From: Bradyrhizobium diversitatis
Lineage (GTDB): Bacteria; Pseudomonadota; Alphaproteobacteria; Rhizobiales; Xanthobacteraceae
Assembly (NCBI RefSeq): GCF_016031635.1
Contig: NZ_JACEGD010000015.1
Span: forward strand, 124,001 to 188,000
Direction: 5' to 3'
DNA length: 64,000 nt
Below the pieces are notes generated by a model. The model saw only the letters and a program-made list of their open reading frames with translations. It searched no databases and was not told the DNA's origin. Below are positions 17,386 through 26,844 of this stretch, one piece after another. The position numbers and the translations under genes were made by a program. How positions within the stretch are numbered: the stretch's first letter is position 1; every line of letters starts with the position of its first letter.

Positions 17386-18135
17386 ATGCCGCTCGTCTCG
17401 ATCATCACCCCATCCTGGAACGTCGAAGGCCTGATCGAGGAGACCATCCGCTCGGTGCAGAGCCAGAGCTTTTCCGATTGGGAGCTGCTGATCGCCGACG
17501 ACTGCTCGACCGATAGGACACCGCAGATCATCGCGGACATCGGCGAGCGCGATCCTCGCGTCAAGCTGATCCGGCAGGCGAAGAACGGCGGGCCGGCGCT
17601 GGCCCGCCAGGCCGCAATCGACCGGGCGCAGGGGCGCTATCTCGCGTTCCTCGACAGCGACGATCTGTGGCTGCCCGGGAAACTGGAGCGTCAGCTCGCC
17701 TTCGCGAAGGCGAAGCAGGCCGCGCTGAGCTACACCGCTTTCCGCCGCATCAACGAGACCAACACGGTCACCGGACGGTTGATCGAGGTGCCGGCCGCGC
17801 TCAGCTATGGGCAGCTCCTGAAGAACACCGCGATCGCGACGCTGACCGCGATGGTCGACCGCGAGATCGCCGGCCCCATCGCGATGAAGAACGAGGGTTA
17901 TGACGATTTCTGCCTGTGGCTCTCGATCCTCAAGCGCGGCCATACCGCCTACGGCCTCAACGAGGATCTGGCGCGCTACCGCGTCAGGGGCTCCTCCGTC
18001 TCCAGCCGCCCGGTGCGCTCGGCCAAATGGGTCTGGCAGATCTACCGCAATGTCGAGCACCTCTCCCTGGCCCGATCGGCCTGGTGCTTCGGCCATTGGG
18101 GGGCACGGGCCTGGTTGAAGCGACGGGAGTTCTAG
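17386..18135 (+). CDS. Family 2 glycosyltransferase
   Basis: A 249-residue GT-A enzyme. Motifs are VSIITPSWN at the N-terminus, LLIADDCSTDRTP for the first acidic nucleotide site, GGPALARQAAIDRAQGRYLAFLDSDD split across the DxD site, and DDFCLWLSILKRG, which supplies the catalytic-base region. Relatives often act in lipopolysaccharide or capsule repeat assembly. It follows the capsule-like gene by 12 bases and ends the main rightward run; a gap of about 140 bases then precedes the decarboxylase gene. The donor sugar cannot be read from the sequence. Confidence 0.8.
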   Translation: MPLVSIITPSWNVEGLIEETIRSVQSQSFSDWELLIADDCSTDRTPQIIADIGERDPRVKLIRQAKNGGPALARQAAIDRAQGRYLAFLDSDDLWLPGKLERQLAFAKAKQAALSYTAFRRINETNTVTGRLIEVPAALSYGQLLKNTAIATLTAMVDREIAGPIAMKNEGYDDFCLWLSILKRGHTAYGLNEDLARYRVRGSSVSSRPVRSAKWVWQIYRNVEHLSLARSAWCFGHWGARAWLKRREF

Positions 18136-18276
18136 GCCCAGCCTAAAAAGTGCGAGAACAACCCATGCACAGTAGAGGTGTTTAGATACCTCGATCCAAG
18201 GCATTTGGCTATTGGCGAGTCCGGCCGTTGCCGATACCACTCAGCCGCTCCCTTTGCGAACAATCTGGAACCGATC

Positions 18277-19239
18277 ATGCCGTTTGAAAACTACAAGAAC
18301 AGCCGCATCCTCGTGACCGGGGGAGCCGGGTTCATCGGATCGCACCTCTGCGAACGACTGCTCGAGACCGGGGCCGAGGTGGTGTCCGCGGACAACTATT
18401 TCACCGGCAGCCGGCGCAACATTGCCCATCTGATCGCAAATCCGCTGTTCGAGGCGGTCAGGCACGACGTCACCTTCCCGCTCTACATCGAGGTCGACGC
18501 GATCTTCAACCTGGCCTGCCCGGCCTCGCCGATCCACTACCAGCGCGATCCGGTACAGACCACCAAGACCTCGGTGCACGGCGCCATCAATATGCTTGGG
18601 CTCGCCAAGCGGCTCAAGGCGCGCATCTTCCAGGCCTCCACCAGCGAGGTCTATGGCGATCCGCTGATCCATCCGCAGACCGAGGATTACTGGGGCAACG
18701 TCAACCCGATCGGCATCCGCTCCTGCTACGACGAGGGCAAACGCTGCGCCGAGACGCTGTTCTTCGACTATTGGCGCCAGCACGGCCTGCCGATCAAGGT
18801 CGCGCGCATCTTCAACACATACGGCCCGCGCATGCAGCCAAATGACGGTCGCGTGGTGTCGTCCTTCATCGTCCAGGCGCTCAAGGGCGAGCCGATCACC
18901 GTGTTCGGCGACGGTGGCCAGACCCGCTCGTTCTGCTATGTCGACGACCTCGTCGAGGCCATCACGCGGTTGATGGTAAGTGCGGAAGACGTCACCGGCC
19001 CGATCAACCTCGGCAACAATTCCGAGTTCACCATCCGCGAGCTCGCCGAGAAGGTCATCAAGCTCACCGGCTCGCGCTCCAAGCTGGAGTTCAAGCCGCT
19101 GCCGCAGGACGATCCGCGCCAGCGCCAGCCCGACCTCACCAAGGCGAAGGCTGTCCTGAACTGGGAGCCGAAGGTCGCGCTCGAGGACGGACTGAAGGAG
19201 ACCATCGCCTATTTCAAGCACTCGCTTGAGCTCGCCTGA
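18277..19239 (+). CDS. UDP-glucuronate decarboxylase (UXS-type SDR)
   Basis: A 320-residue extended SDR with TGGAGFIGSH near the N-terminus, FNLACPASPIHYQ, STSEVYGDP, and the catalytic Tyr/Lys pair in SCYDEGKRCAET. The HYQxDPVQT and NDGRVVSSF signatures are characteristic of UDP-xylose synthases, which convert UDP-glucuronate to UDP-xylose. The start at 18277 is used because homologous proteins begin near the glycine motif. It could feed xylose to the same glycan. A weak hairpin (GAGGT-N8-ACCTC) lies upstream. It is convergent with the protease gene, with 39 bases between the stops. Confidence 0.85.
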   Translation: MPFENYKNSRILVTGGAGFIGSHLCERLLETGAEVVSADNYFTGSRRNIAHLIANPLFEAVRHDVTFPLYIEVDAIFNLACPASPIHYQRDPVQTTKTSVHGAINMLGLAKRLKARIFQASTSEVYGDPLIHPQTEDYWGNVNPIGIRSCYDEGKRCAETLFFDYWRQHGLPIKVARIFNTYGPRMQPNDGRVVSSFIVQALKGEPITVFGDGGQTRSFCYVDDLVEAITRLMVSAEDVTGPINLGNNSEFTIRELAEKVIKLTGSRSKLEFKPLPQDDPRQRQPDLTKAKAVLNWEPKVALEDGLKETIAYFKHSLELA

Positions 19240-19278
19240 TCCGGCTCGCAACGTCCCTCGTCGGCCAGCCCCATGGCG

Positions 19279-22200
19279 TCAGTTCAGCAGGAAACTGGAG
19301 CCGTGCAGATCGTGAGGCAGATCCATCACCATGCCGGTCACAGCCATGTCGTCACTCCCTGCCGGCTGGGTCCACTGCTCCGACGCGGTCTGCGTATCCG
19401 CCGGCGCGGGCATTGGGTCGGGGACCTCGAACGGGGTGGTCGATGAGGTCCCGCCCTGGGTGAGGTTGAACGCGAAGTTATCACCGAGCGGCGCTGCGCC
19501 GACGGCGCCGTCGCCATTGAGATCCTGCTGCAACGTCGGCTCGAGCGCTTTCAGGGATGGATCGGTCCCCAGCACTTGGGGAGCCGCGGCGAGCGTCGTG
19601 ATGAAATTGCCGGTGCTGTCCGTGCTCCAGACGGAGTAGTGCCCGTTCGACGAATCCTTCCAGACCACGTCGTAGCCACCACCGGACACCTGCTCGGCGG
19701 CAATGACGGACCACGTGGTGTAGTTGGCCGTGTTCACAACATTGCCTTGGTATTTCAGTGTAGGCCCGGTGCCGGTCGAGATGTTGTCCAGATAGTAGTT
19801 GCCGCCGGACACCACCACGCTGGTTGATCCGAACGCCTCGATCGTGACGGGGCTGGCGGCCGGCACCCCGGTCGTACCGTCGCCATTGATATCCTGCTGA
19901 AGCGTCGGCTCCAGCGCTTGCAGGGACGGATCGGTCCCCAGCATTTCGGGAGCCGCGGCGAGCGTCGTGACGAAATTGCCGGTGCCGTCGGTGCTCCAGA
20001 CGGAGTAATGTCCGTTCGACGAATCCTTCCAGACCACGTCATAGCCACCACCGGACACCTGCTCGGCGGCAATGACGGACCACGTGGTGTAATTCGCCGT
20101 GTTGACCACATTGCCTTGGTATTTCAGCGTCGGCCCGGTGCCGGTCGAGATGTTGTCCAGATAGTAGTTGCCGCCAGACAGCACCACACTGGTTGATCCG
20201 AACGCCTCAATCGTGACGGGGCTGGCAACCGGCACCCCGATCGTGCCGTCGCCGTTGAGATCCTGCTGAAGTGTCGGCTCCAGCGCCTGCAGGGATGGAT
20301 CGGTCCCCAGCACTTCGGGAGCCGCGGCAAGCGTCTTTACGAAATTGCCGGTGCTGTCGGTGCTCCAGACGGAGTAATGCCCGTTCGACGAATCCTTCCA
20401 GACCACGTCATAGCCACCACCGGACACCTGCTCAGCGGCAATGACGGACCACGTGGTGTAATTCGCCGTGTTGACTGCAGAGCCTGCGTGTTTGAGCGTG
20501 GGTCCGGTGCCGGTCGAGATGTTGGTCAGATAGTAGTTGCCGCCGGACACCACCACGCTGGTCGATCCCAACGCCTCGATCGTGACGGGGCTGGCTACCG
20601 GCACCCCGATCGTGCCGTCGCCATTGAGATCCTGCTGCAGCGTCGGCTCCAGTGCCTTCAGGGTCGGATCGCTCCCCAGCACTTCCGGAGCCGCGGCGAG
20701 TGTCGTCACGAAATTGCCGCTGCTGTCGGTGCTCCAGACCGAGTAGTGCTCGTTTGCCGAGTTCTTCCAGACCACGTCGTAGCCGCCACCCGACACCTGC
20801 TCGGCGGCGATGACGGACCACGTCGTGTAATTGGCCGTGTTCACCACATTGCCCGTATATTTCAGCGTTGGGCCGGTGCCGGTCGAGATGTTGGTCAGAT
20901 AGTAGTTGCCGCCGGACACCACCACACTGGCCGACCCGAACGCCTCGATCGTGACAAGGCTGCCCGCGGGTATACCAATCGCGCCATCGCCATTGAGATC
21001 CTGCTGGAGGGTCGGCTCCAATGCTTTCAGGGTCGGATCGCTCCCCAGGACTTCGGGAGCGGCGGCCAGCGTCATCACGAAATTGCCGCTGCTGTCGGTG
21101 CTCCAGACCGAGTAATGTCCGTTCGACGAATCCTTCCAGACCACGTCGTACCCGCCACCGGACACCTGCTCGGCCGCAATGACGGACCACGTCGTGTAGT
21201 TCGCCGTGTTCACCACATTGCCCGTATATTTCAGCGTTGGGCCGGCGCCGGTCGAGATGCTGTTCAGAAAATAGTTGCCGCCGGACCGGACCACGCTGGT
21301 CGATCCGAACGCCTCGATCACCGTCGGCACGAGGCTGGAGGCAGCGATGGTGACGCCGCCAAACCGGAAATACTCGACCGTCGTGACGGTATCGGTGCCG
21401 TCAGGTGAGCCACTGCGCAGGTCGGTCAGGTTGAAGGTCTGTGCCGCCTCATTGTAGGAGATCGTGTAGCTTGCCTGGCTGCCCGAATACACTGCCGTGT
21501 CGGTGCCCGAACCGCCATTGATGGTATCGTTGCCCGCGCCGCCGGTGATCGTGTCGTCGCCGCCGGCGCCGTTCAGCGCGTTGGAGATGGCGTTGCCAAG
21601 GATCGCGTCGTTGCCGGACCCGCCGATGGCGTTGTCGATGTAGGAGCGCGCATCGCCGTTGTAGAGATAGGCGTTGTAGACGTTGCCCGATGCATAATGG
21701 CCGTTGCCGAGATAGGCCAACTGCACGGAGGAGAACACCGACGAAGCGCCGGGATTGAGGTTGATGCTCAGGTTGGTCGTGTAGTTCGACAGGTCGTAGG
21801 TATCGACGCCGCCGCCGTCCCAGACGGTCTCGTAGATGCGGTTGGCCGAGCCGCCGACGCCGCCGCCCGGCGCGAGCTGACCGACGCCGTTGATGAACTG
21901 CTGCCCGGTGGTCGAATTCCAGGTGTAGACGGTGTTGCTGCTCTGCGTCGTGTAGTCCGCGCCGTACATCGTCTGGAGCGCGAGGATATCGTTGGCCATG
22001 TAGGTCTGCGAATATCCGTAGGCTTCGTTGGTGTAGCCGCCCGTGGTCGAAGCGCCGACATAGCTGCGATAGCTCATGACGGTGTATTCGCTACTGTCAT
22101 GCGCGCTCGGCACCGCGACGTGGGCGGGCCCGCCGGCCTCCTGGCTGTGCTTGAGGCCGAGGGCATGGCCGAGTTCGTGCAGCGCGGTGGTGAAGTAGTA

Positions 22201-22596
22201 ATTGCCGAGCTTGGCCAGCGAGAAATTGTATTGGGTGCCGAACCAGATGTCGCCGCCGGGCGCATAATTGCCGGGATAGTAGGCGTAAGCGGTCGGATTG
22301 GCCGCCGGCGACTGCGCGACCATGATGTCGGCGCCGTTCGTGCCTGCGTACTGGATGTCGGCGTTGGTGTAGCTGAGAATCAGCCCGATCGCGTAGTTGA
22401 TCGCCGCCTGTATCTGCGTGGGCGCCGAAACAAAGCCCGAGGTGGTCGGCTCGCTGTAGCCGCCGCTATAGGGATTGGCGTAGTCGCTCGGCGCGTCGGC
22501 AAAACTGTAGGTAATGGTGCCTGACCATTTGGCGCCCGACAGCAGGCCGTCGATCTCGGCGTTGTTGGTGGCACTGACATTCACAGCGGTAGCCAA
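19279..22596 (-). CDS. Serralysin-like RTX metalloprotease with tandem C-terminal repeats
   Basis: A 1105-residue protein. HELGHALGLKH at 140-150 is the extended metzincin zinc motif, and VMSYR at about 173-177 is the Met-turn. Glycine-rich calcium-binding RTX motifs (GGSGNDAILGN, GGAGNDTINGG) lie at about 324-367. There is no signal peptide, which fits type I secretion, but no secretion genes are nearby. Residues 427 to about 1032 are five near-identical repeats. A Pro/Thr-rich tail ends in hydrophobic SSFLLN, as in many type I substrates. The TTG start follows GGAGAG. The repeats resemble tryptophan-rich adhesive or carbohydrate-binding units, but that role is speculative. Confidence 0.85.
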   Translation of the reverse strand: MATAVNVSATNNAEIDGLLSGAKWSGTITYSFADAPSDYANPYSGGYSEPTTSGFVSAPTQIQAAINYAIGLILSYTNADIQYAGTNGADIMVAQSPAANPTAYAYYPGNYAPGGDIWFGTQYNFSLAKLGNYYFTTALHELGHALGLKHSQEAGGPAHVAVPSAHDSSEYTVMSYRSYVGASTTGGYTNEAYGYSQTYMANDILALQTMYGADYTTQSSNTVYTWNSTTGQQFINGVGQLAPGGGVGGSANRIYETVWDGGGVDTYDLSNYTTNLSINLNPGASSVFSSVQLAYLGNGHYASGNVYNAYLYNGDARSYIDNAIGGSGNDAILGNAISNALNGAGGDDTITGGAGNDTINGGSGTDTAVYSGSQASYTISYNEAAQTFNLTDLRSGSPDGTDTVTTVEYFRFGGVTIAASSLVPTVIEAFGSTSVVRSGGNYFLNSISTGAGPTLKYTGNVVNTANYTTWSVIAAEQVSGGGYDVVWKDSSNGHYSVWSTDSSGNFVMTLAAAPEVLGSDPTLKALEPTLQQDLNGDGAIGIPAGSLVTIEAFGSASVVVSGGNYYLTNISTGTGPTLKYTGNVVNTANYTTWSVIAAEQVSGGGYDVVWKNSANEHYSVWSTDSSGNFVTTLAAAPEVLGSDPTLKALEPTLQQDLNGDGTIGVPVASPVTIEALGSTSVVVSGGNYYLTNISTGTGPTLKHAGSAVNTANYTTWSVIAAEQVSGGGYDVVWKDSSNGHYSVWSTDSTGNFVKTLAAAPEVLGTDPSLQALEPTLQQDLNGDGTIGVPVASPVTIEAFGSTSVVLSGGNYYLDNISTGTGPTLKYQGNVVNTANYTTWSVIAAEQVSGGGYDVVWKDSSNGHYSVWSTDGTGNFVTTLAAAPEMLGTDPSLQALEPTLQQDINGDGTTGVPAASPVTIEAFGSTSVVVSGGNYYLDNISTGTGPTLKYQGNVVNTANYTTWSVIAAEQVSGGGYDVVWKDSSNGHYSVWSTDSTGNFITTLAAAPQVLGTDPSLKALEPTLQQDLNGDGAVGAAPLGDNFAFNLTQGGTSSTTPFEVPDPMPAPADTQTASEQWTQPAGSDDMAVTGMVMDLPHDLHGSSFLLN
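19501..21318 (-). repeat. Five tandem 369-base coding repeats
   Basis: The motif encoding GGNYYLxNISTG recurs at 19781, 20150, 20519, 20888 and 21257, exactly 369 bases apart. Each unit of 123 residues contains a TTWSVIAAEQ core and a VWKDSSNGHYSVWSTD core and ends in LQQDLNGDGxIG, an EF-hand/dockerin-like calcium loop. The DNA is nearly identical between units, with scattered changes, as expected from recent duplication or ongoing gene conversion. Confidence 0.9.
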
Positions 22597-22790
22597 TTGA
22601 CTCTCCAGAGCAATGCCTCGCCAGATTCGCGGCGGAGGCGCATGATTCTAGCCTGAGAGTTGAACGTTTGGTTTAACTTGGGCTGCGGCGTCCGCTCCCT
22701 TCCGTAAGACCTTGTTAGGCGTCAAATCCCGTAGTCATACGGACACCGATGGGATACGGCTTCCGGCCCCTGTCATGTCCCAGAGACGAT

Positions 22791-23108
22791 ATGATGAAAC
22801 GAGGCGCATTGTCAGCCGGTCTGATCGGTGTCCTCGCGACGTTCGCGGGATCGGATCATCTGTCCAACGGAGAACAACCTGCCATGGTCGGGAAAGCCAA
22901 GGCGGATGACGGCAGGAAGGAGAGCGGCGAGGCAGGGCGCGCGCCCTCCATGCCAATCGCCCGCGATCCTGCCGTCGCGGTGGCAGAGGAATACGAAGCC
23001 GCCCGCCGGAAGGGAACGCGGGAAGCGTTCGAGCTCTTCATTGCGCGCCACGGCGATGATCCCTTGGCCGAGCAGGCGCGCGCGGAATTGAAGCACCTGT
23101 CGCGCTGA
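22791..23108 (+). CDS. Small exported protein of unknown function
   Basis: This 105-residue protein is read divergently from the protease gene. It begins MMKRGALSAGLIGVLATFAG, a short signal-peptide or membrane-anchor-like stretch. A charged linker follows, and then a C-terminal helical motif, AVAEEYEAARRKGTREAFE plus LFIARHGDDPLAEQARAEL, resembling half of a tetratricopeptide-like hairpin found in small proteobacterial proteins. The start at 22791 (or 22794) is chosen because the hydrophobic stretch begins there and AGAGACG precedes it. Function is not known. Confidence 0.6.
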   Translation: MMKRGALSAGLIGVLATFAGSDHLSNGEQPAMVGKAKADDGRKESGEAGRAPSMPIARDPAVAVAEEYEAARRKGTREAFELFIARHGDDPLAEQARAELKHLSR

Positions 23109-23260
23109 GCTTTTGCGCACCGCAGCAAAGCCGCCACGCATCGCAGCAAAGCCATGTCAGGCATGGCATTTCGGCAGGCGGCATGCGCATCGCACGAGGG
23201 TTGCCGCAAGGTCTTTCGGCACTATGGTAGGCTCCGCAATCCGTCCCGGAGCCTCTCAAG

Positions 23261-24454
23261 ATGTCTTTTCCGCATGCCTCGGAAGCCCTGTCGCGCTTCA
23301 CCGTGCTCGATCTGACCCGCGTGCGCTCCGGGCCGACCTGCGTGCGGCAGCTCGCGGACTGGGGCGCCAACGTCGTCAAGATCGACGCGCTGACCGAGGA
23401 CGCCGGCGGCGAGCAGCCGGGCGGCCCCCGGCGGGGTTCCGACTTCCAGAATTTGCACCGCAACAAGCGGGCGATGACGCTGAACCTGAAGGATGAGCGC
23501 GGGCTCGCCGTCTTCAAGCGCCTGGCCACCAAAGCCGACGTCGTGGTCGAGAATTTCCGGCCCGACGTGAAGAAGAAGCTCGGCATCGACTATGACAGCC
23601 TCGCCGCAATCAACCCGCGCATCGTCTATGGCAGCATCTCCGGCTTCGGTCAGGACGGCCCCTACCATAAGCGCCCCGGTTTCGATCAAATCGCGCAAGG
23701 CATGGGCGGGCTGATGTCGATCACCGGCGCGCCGGGCGGAGGTCCGATGCGGGTCGGCATTCCCGTCGCCGATCTCACCGCTGGCCTGTTCTGCGCCATG
23801 GGCATCCTCACCGCACTGCTCGAACGCGAGGTCTCCGGCAAGGGCCAGTGGGTGCAGACCTCGCTGCTCCAGGCCCAGATCTTCATGCTCGACTTCCAGG
23901 CCGCGCGCTGGCTGATGGAGAAGGAGGTCGCCAGGCAGGCCGGCAACAACCACCCGACCAGCATTCCGACTGGCGTGTTCAAGACTTCCGACGGCTACAT
24001 CAATATCGCTACCACCGGCGGCCGGATCTGGGAGCGCTGTGCGCAGGCGATCGGCGCGCCGGAGCTCTTTGGCCATCCCGACTATGCGACGGCGCCTGCC
24101 CGCTCCAAGAACCGTGATGCGCTCAACGCCGAGATCGAGAAGCGCACCGTGACGAAGTCGACCGAGACCTGGGTCCGCGAGCTCAACGAGGCCGGCGTGC
24201 CCTGCGGTCCCATCTATGCCATCGACCAGATGTTCGAGGACGCGCAGGTGAAGCATCTCGGCATTGCGCAGGACGTGCCGAACGACGATGGCCGCCATAT
24301 CCGCCTGGTCGGCCAGCCCGTGACGCTGTCGCGCACGCCGAGCAGGATGGTGGCGCGGCCGCCGGAATTCGGCGAGCAGACCGACGAGCTACTGAAGGAG
24401 TTCGGTTTCGGCGCCGACGAGATTGCGAGGCTGCGGGACGCCAAGGTGGTGTGA
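23261..24454 (+). CDS. CaiB/BaiF family CoA-transferase
   Basis: A class III CoA-transferase of 397 residues. Family features are VLDLTRVRSGPTCVRQLADWGANVVKI split over the first 40 residues, NLHRNKRAMTLNLK, VVVENFRPDV, and RPGFDQIAQGMGGLMS. The aspartate in FDQIAQ is the position that carries the acyl-anhydride intermediate in formyl-CoA transferase. C-terminal GVPCGPIYAIDQMFED is also typical. These enzymes move CoA between carboxylic acids. It lies near TctABC and enoyl-CoA hydratase genes but is transcribed the other way. Substrate unknown. Confidence 0.88.
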   Translation: MSFPHASEALSRFTVLDLTRVRSGPTCVRQLADWGANVVKIDALTEDAGGEQPGGPRRGSDFQNLHRNKRAMTLNLKDERGLAVFKRLATKADVVVENFRPDVKKKLGIDYDSLAAINPRIVYGSISGFGQDGPYHKRPGFDQIAQGMGGLMSITGAPGGGPMRVGIPVADLTAGLFCAMGILTALLEREVSGKGQWVQTSLLQAQIFMLDFQAARWLMEKEVARQAGNNHPTSIPTGVFKTSDGYINIATTGGRIWERCAQAIGAPELFGHPDYATAPARSKNRDALNAEIEKRTVTKSTETWVRELNEAGVPCGPIYAIDQMFEDAQVKHLGIAQDVPNDDGRHIRLVGQPVTLSRTPSRMVARPPEFGEQTDELLKEFGFGADEIARLRDAKVV

Positions 24455-24554
24455 GTATCGCTGACCTTGGCACTATCAGCCCTTCGGCCGTTGAAGCACG
24501 AAGCCTCGCTGAAAGGCGGAACGAAACGAGGCTTGATGGCTGCAACGACGACGG

Positions 24555-24710
24555 TGCGCTCCCTCTCCCGCTTGCGGGAGAGGGCTGGGGAGAGGGTGCT
24601 TCCGCAATGGGACGATCCCCAAGAGGAGAAAGCCCTCACCCGGCGCGCGGGATGATGCTTCGCATCGCCCGGAACGCGCCGACCTCTCCCGCGAGCGGGA
24701 GAAGTGAACG
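24555..24710. repeat. Palindromic intergenic repeat element, copy 1
   Basis: The element starts with the stem CCCTCTCCCGC-TT-GCGGGAGAGGG (24561-24584). It contains a GATG-CTTCG-CATC type hairpin and ends with CTCTCCCGC-GA-GCGGGAGA near 24684-24702. The layout matches the element at 26845-26990. The DNA would fold into several strong hairpins. It fills most of the gap between the convergent CoA-transferase and tctA genes and could end transcription from both. Confidence 0.8.
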
Positions 24711-24746
24711 ACCCGCCGCAATCGATTCAACCTAAGGCAGTCCGGC

Positions 24747-26264
24747 TTATTGCGATGTCGCTCTCGCCCCCTGTGTCCATCCGACGCGACCAAGCAGGCC
24801 GTCGATGACCGGCCAGAACAGCAGCACAATCGCCAGGGTCGTGATCGAGCCAACCAGACCGTTCGACCAGAACACCTTCAAGGTCCCGCCGGAGCCGATC
24901 ATCGACAGGCGGAAGGCATCCTCGGCGCGGTTGCCGAGCACGAGCGCGAGGGTGAACGGCGCCAAGGGAATGCCGATCTTCTTGAAGACGTAGCCGACTA
25001 CGCCGAAGCCGAGCATCAGCCAGATGTCGAACATCGCGTTCTGGATCGCATAGGCGCCGATCGCGCAGGACACCACGATCATCGGCGCCACCGCCGCGAA
25101 CGGCACGCGCAGGATCGAGGCGAAGATCGGCACCGTCGTCAGCACCAGCACGAGGCCGACGACGTTGCCGAGATACATCGAGGCGATCAGGCCCCAAACG
25201 AAGTCCTTGTGCTCGACGAACAGCAGCGGCCCCGGATTGAGCCCCCACACCATCAGGCCGCCGAGCAGGATCGCCGCAGTGCCCGAGCCGGGAATGCCGA
25301 GCGCCAGCATCGGCAGCAGCGCCGAGGTGCCGGAGGCATGCGCCGCCGTCTCCGGCGCGAACACGCCCTCGATGCGGCCCTTGCCAAAACTCTCGGGCTC
25401 TTTGGCGAAGCGCTTGGCGAGATTGTAGCCCATGAAGGAGGCAGCGATCGCACCGCCGGGGGTGATGCCGAGCCAGCAACCGATGAAGGACGAGCGCAGC
25501 AGCGTCACCCAGTATTTCGGCAGATCCTTCCAGACGCCGAGCACGACGCGCAGCGAGATGCCGGCCGCATGTCCGCGCAGCGCAAGGCGCTCCTCCATCG
25601 TCAGCAGGATCTCGCTGATGCCGAACAGGCCGATGACGGCGACCAGGAAGTTGATGCCGCGGAGCAATTCCGGCGAGCCGAAGGTCATGCGGAGATTGCC
25701 GGACACGGTATCCATGCCGATGCCGGCGAGCAGCAGCCCCAGGGACATCGAGATGACCGTCTTGTGCTTGGCCTCGCGGCCGAGACCGACGAAGGAGCAG
25801 AAGGTCAGGAGATAGACCGCGAAGAACTCGGGCGGGCCGAACTTCAGCGCGAAGGACGAGATCATCGGCGCGAGGAACGTGATCAGCAGCACGGCGACCA
25901 GCGAGCCGATGAACGAGGAGGTGAATGCCGCGGTCAGCGCCTCCGCCGCCCGACCCTGCTGCGCCATCGGATAGCCGTCGAAGGTGGTCGCGACCGACCA
26001 GGCTTCGCCCGGGATGTTGAACAGGATCGAGGTGATGGCACCACCGAACAGCGCGCCCCAATAGATGCAGGACAGCATCACGATCGCCGAGGTCGGGTCC
26101 ATCGTGAAGGTGAGCGGCAACAGGATCGCGACGCCATTGGGGCCGCCGAGCCCCGGCAGCACGCCGACGAAGATGCCGAGCACCAGCCCGACCATCATCA
26201 GCACGAGCGTCTTCCACGTCAGCAGGACGGCAAAACCGTGGAGCAGGAGCCCGAAAGCTTCCAT
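24747..26264 (-). CDS. tctA: Tripartite tricarboxylate transporter, large permease TctA
   Basis: A 505-residue membrane protein with about 11-12 hydrophobic segments. TctA signatures are GLVLGIFVGVLPGLGGPNG near residues 26-44, ILFNIPGEAWSVATTFDGYP with IPG, ITPGGAIAASFMGYNLAK and ALGIPGSGTAAILLGGLM. The duplicated GxPG motifs are typical of the family. It works with TctB and a periplasmic TctC to take up carboxylates at the expense of an ion gradient. It is last in a tctC-tctB-tctA run, 13 bases after tctB. Confidence 0.93.
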   Translation of the reverse strand: MEAFGLLLHGFAVLLTWKTLVLMMVGLVLGIFVGVLPGLGGPNGVAILLPLTFTMDPTSAIVMLSCIYWGALFGGAITSILFNIPGEAWSVATTFDGYPMAQQGRAAEALTAAFTSSFIGSLVAVLLITFLAPMISSFALKFGPPEFFAVYLLTFCSFVGLGREAKHKTVISMSLGLLLAGIGMDTVSGNLRMTFGSPELLRGINFLVAVIGLFGISEILLTMEERLALRGHAAGISLRVVLGVWKDLPKYWVTLLRSSFIGCWLGITPGGAIAASFMGYNLAKRFAKEPESFGKGRIEGVFAPETAAHASGTSALLPMLALGIPGSGTAAILLGGLMVWGLNPGPLLFVEHKDFVWGLIASMYLGNVVGLVLVLTTVPIFASILRVPFAAVAPMIVVSCAIGAYAIQNAMFDIWLMLGFGVVGYVFKKIGIPLAPFTLALVLGNRAEDAFRLSMIGSGGTLKVFWSNGLVGSITTLAIVLLFWPVIDGLLGRVGWTQGARATSQ

Positions 26265-26277
26265 CGCGCGTGCCCGC

Positions 26278-26820
26278 CTAGCGGCCGAGGGCCGCTTCGA
26301 GCGGCCCTTTCGGCATGATGACGTCGAAGGCGACGTCGAAGGTGACGAACATGATCGCCGTGAACACGAAGGCGGTGAGCAGCGACTTCCACAGCGTGAT
26401 CTTGCCGACGAGGCGCATGAAGCCCGCGATCAGGAAGAAGCTCGCGACATAAAGGCCGAGGAACTGTGTCGCCGCGCAGAACAGCAGTGTCGGCACGAAC
26501 ACTGCCATCACGCGGCGGGCCTGCGCCCGTGTGACGAAGGTCTCACGCGCCGCGCGCCGCGCGAGGAGCGCCGCGATCAGGCCGTAGAGGCTGCCGCCGC
26601 CGAGGATAATGGCGAGGTAGAACGGGAAATAGCCCGGCTCCGGCCCGGTCGCATCCCATGACGCGCCGGTACGCCAATTGTCGTAGCCGAGCGTGGCGGC
26701 GAGCGCGAGCAGCAGGAGACAGACGACGATCTCGATCGTCGCGGAAGAGACGACGGAGGGGGAGTCGTCTTCGGGCGCGGTCGGATCATCGACAACGATT
26801 TCAAGTTCGGTTTGGGACAT
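26278..26820 (-). CDS. tctB: Tripartite tricarboxylate transporter, small permease TctB
   Basis: A 180-residue protein with four hydrophobic segments, at about 27-45, 64-84, 105-130 and 145-165, the usual TctB topology. GPEPGYFPFYLAIILGGGSL after the first helix is the family hallmark. The first 24 residues are acidic and polar. The ATG at 26820 is chosen because upstream codons fall in the palindromic repeat and would give an unusual leader. The ribosome site is poor, so expression may depend on readthrough from tctC. Confidence 0.9.
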   Translation of the reverse strand: MSQTELEIVVDDPTAPEDDSPSVVSSATIEIVVCLLLLALAATLGYDNWRTGASWDATGPEPGYFPFYLAIILGGGSLYGLIAALLARRAARETFVTRAQARRVMAVFVPTLLFCAATQFLGLYVASFFLIAGFMRLVGKITLWKSLLTAFVFTAIMFVTFDVAFDVIMPKGPLEAALGR

Positions 26821-26844
26821 GGTGACCAAATGCTGTGGCCAATC

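Noticed and set aside
18175..18192. GAGGT-N8-ACCTC hairpin before the UDP-glucuronate decarboxylase gene
   Set aside because: A 5-base stem without a U-run or conservation evidence is too weak to call an operator or terminator.
19501..21318. CRISPR-like or satellite array
   Set aside because: The period is 369 bases, the unit is fully coding, and there are no short unique spacers.
20377..21408. Rightward open frame with repeated peptides
   Set aside because: It is the antisense image of the protease repeats; the minus frame has the catalytic motifs and ribosome site.
24750..26318. 522-codon rightward open frame opposite tctA
   Set aside because: Arg/His/Asp/Gln-rich antisense product with no motifs; tctA on the other strand is unmistakable.
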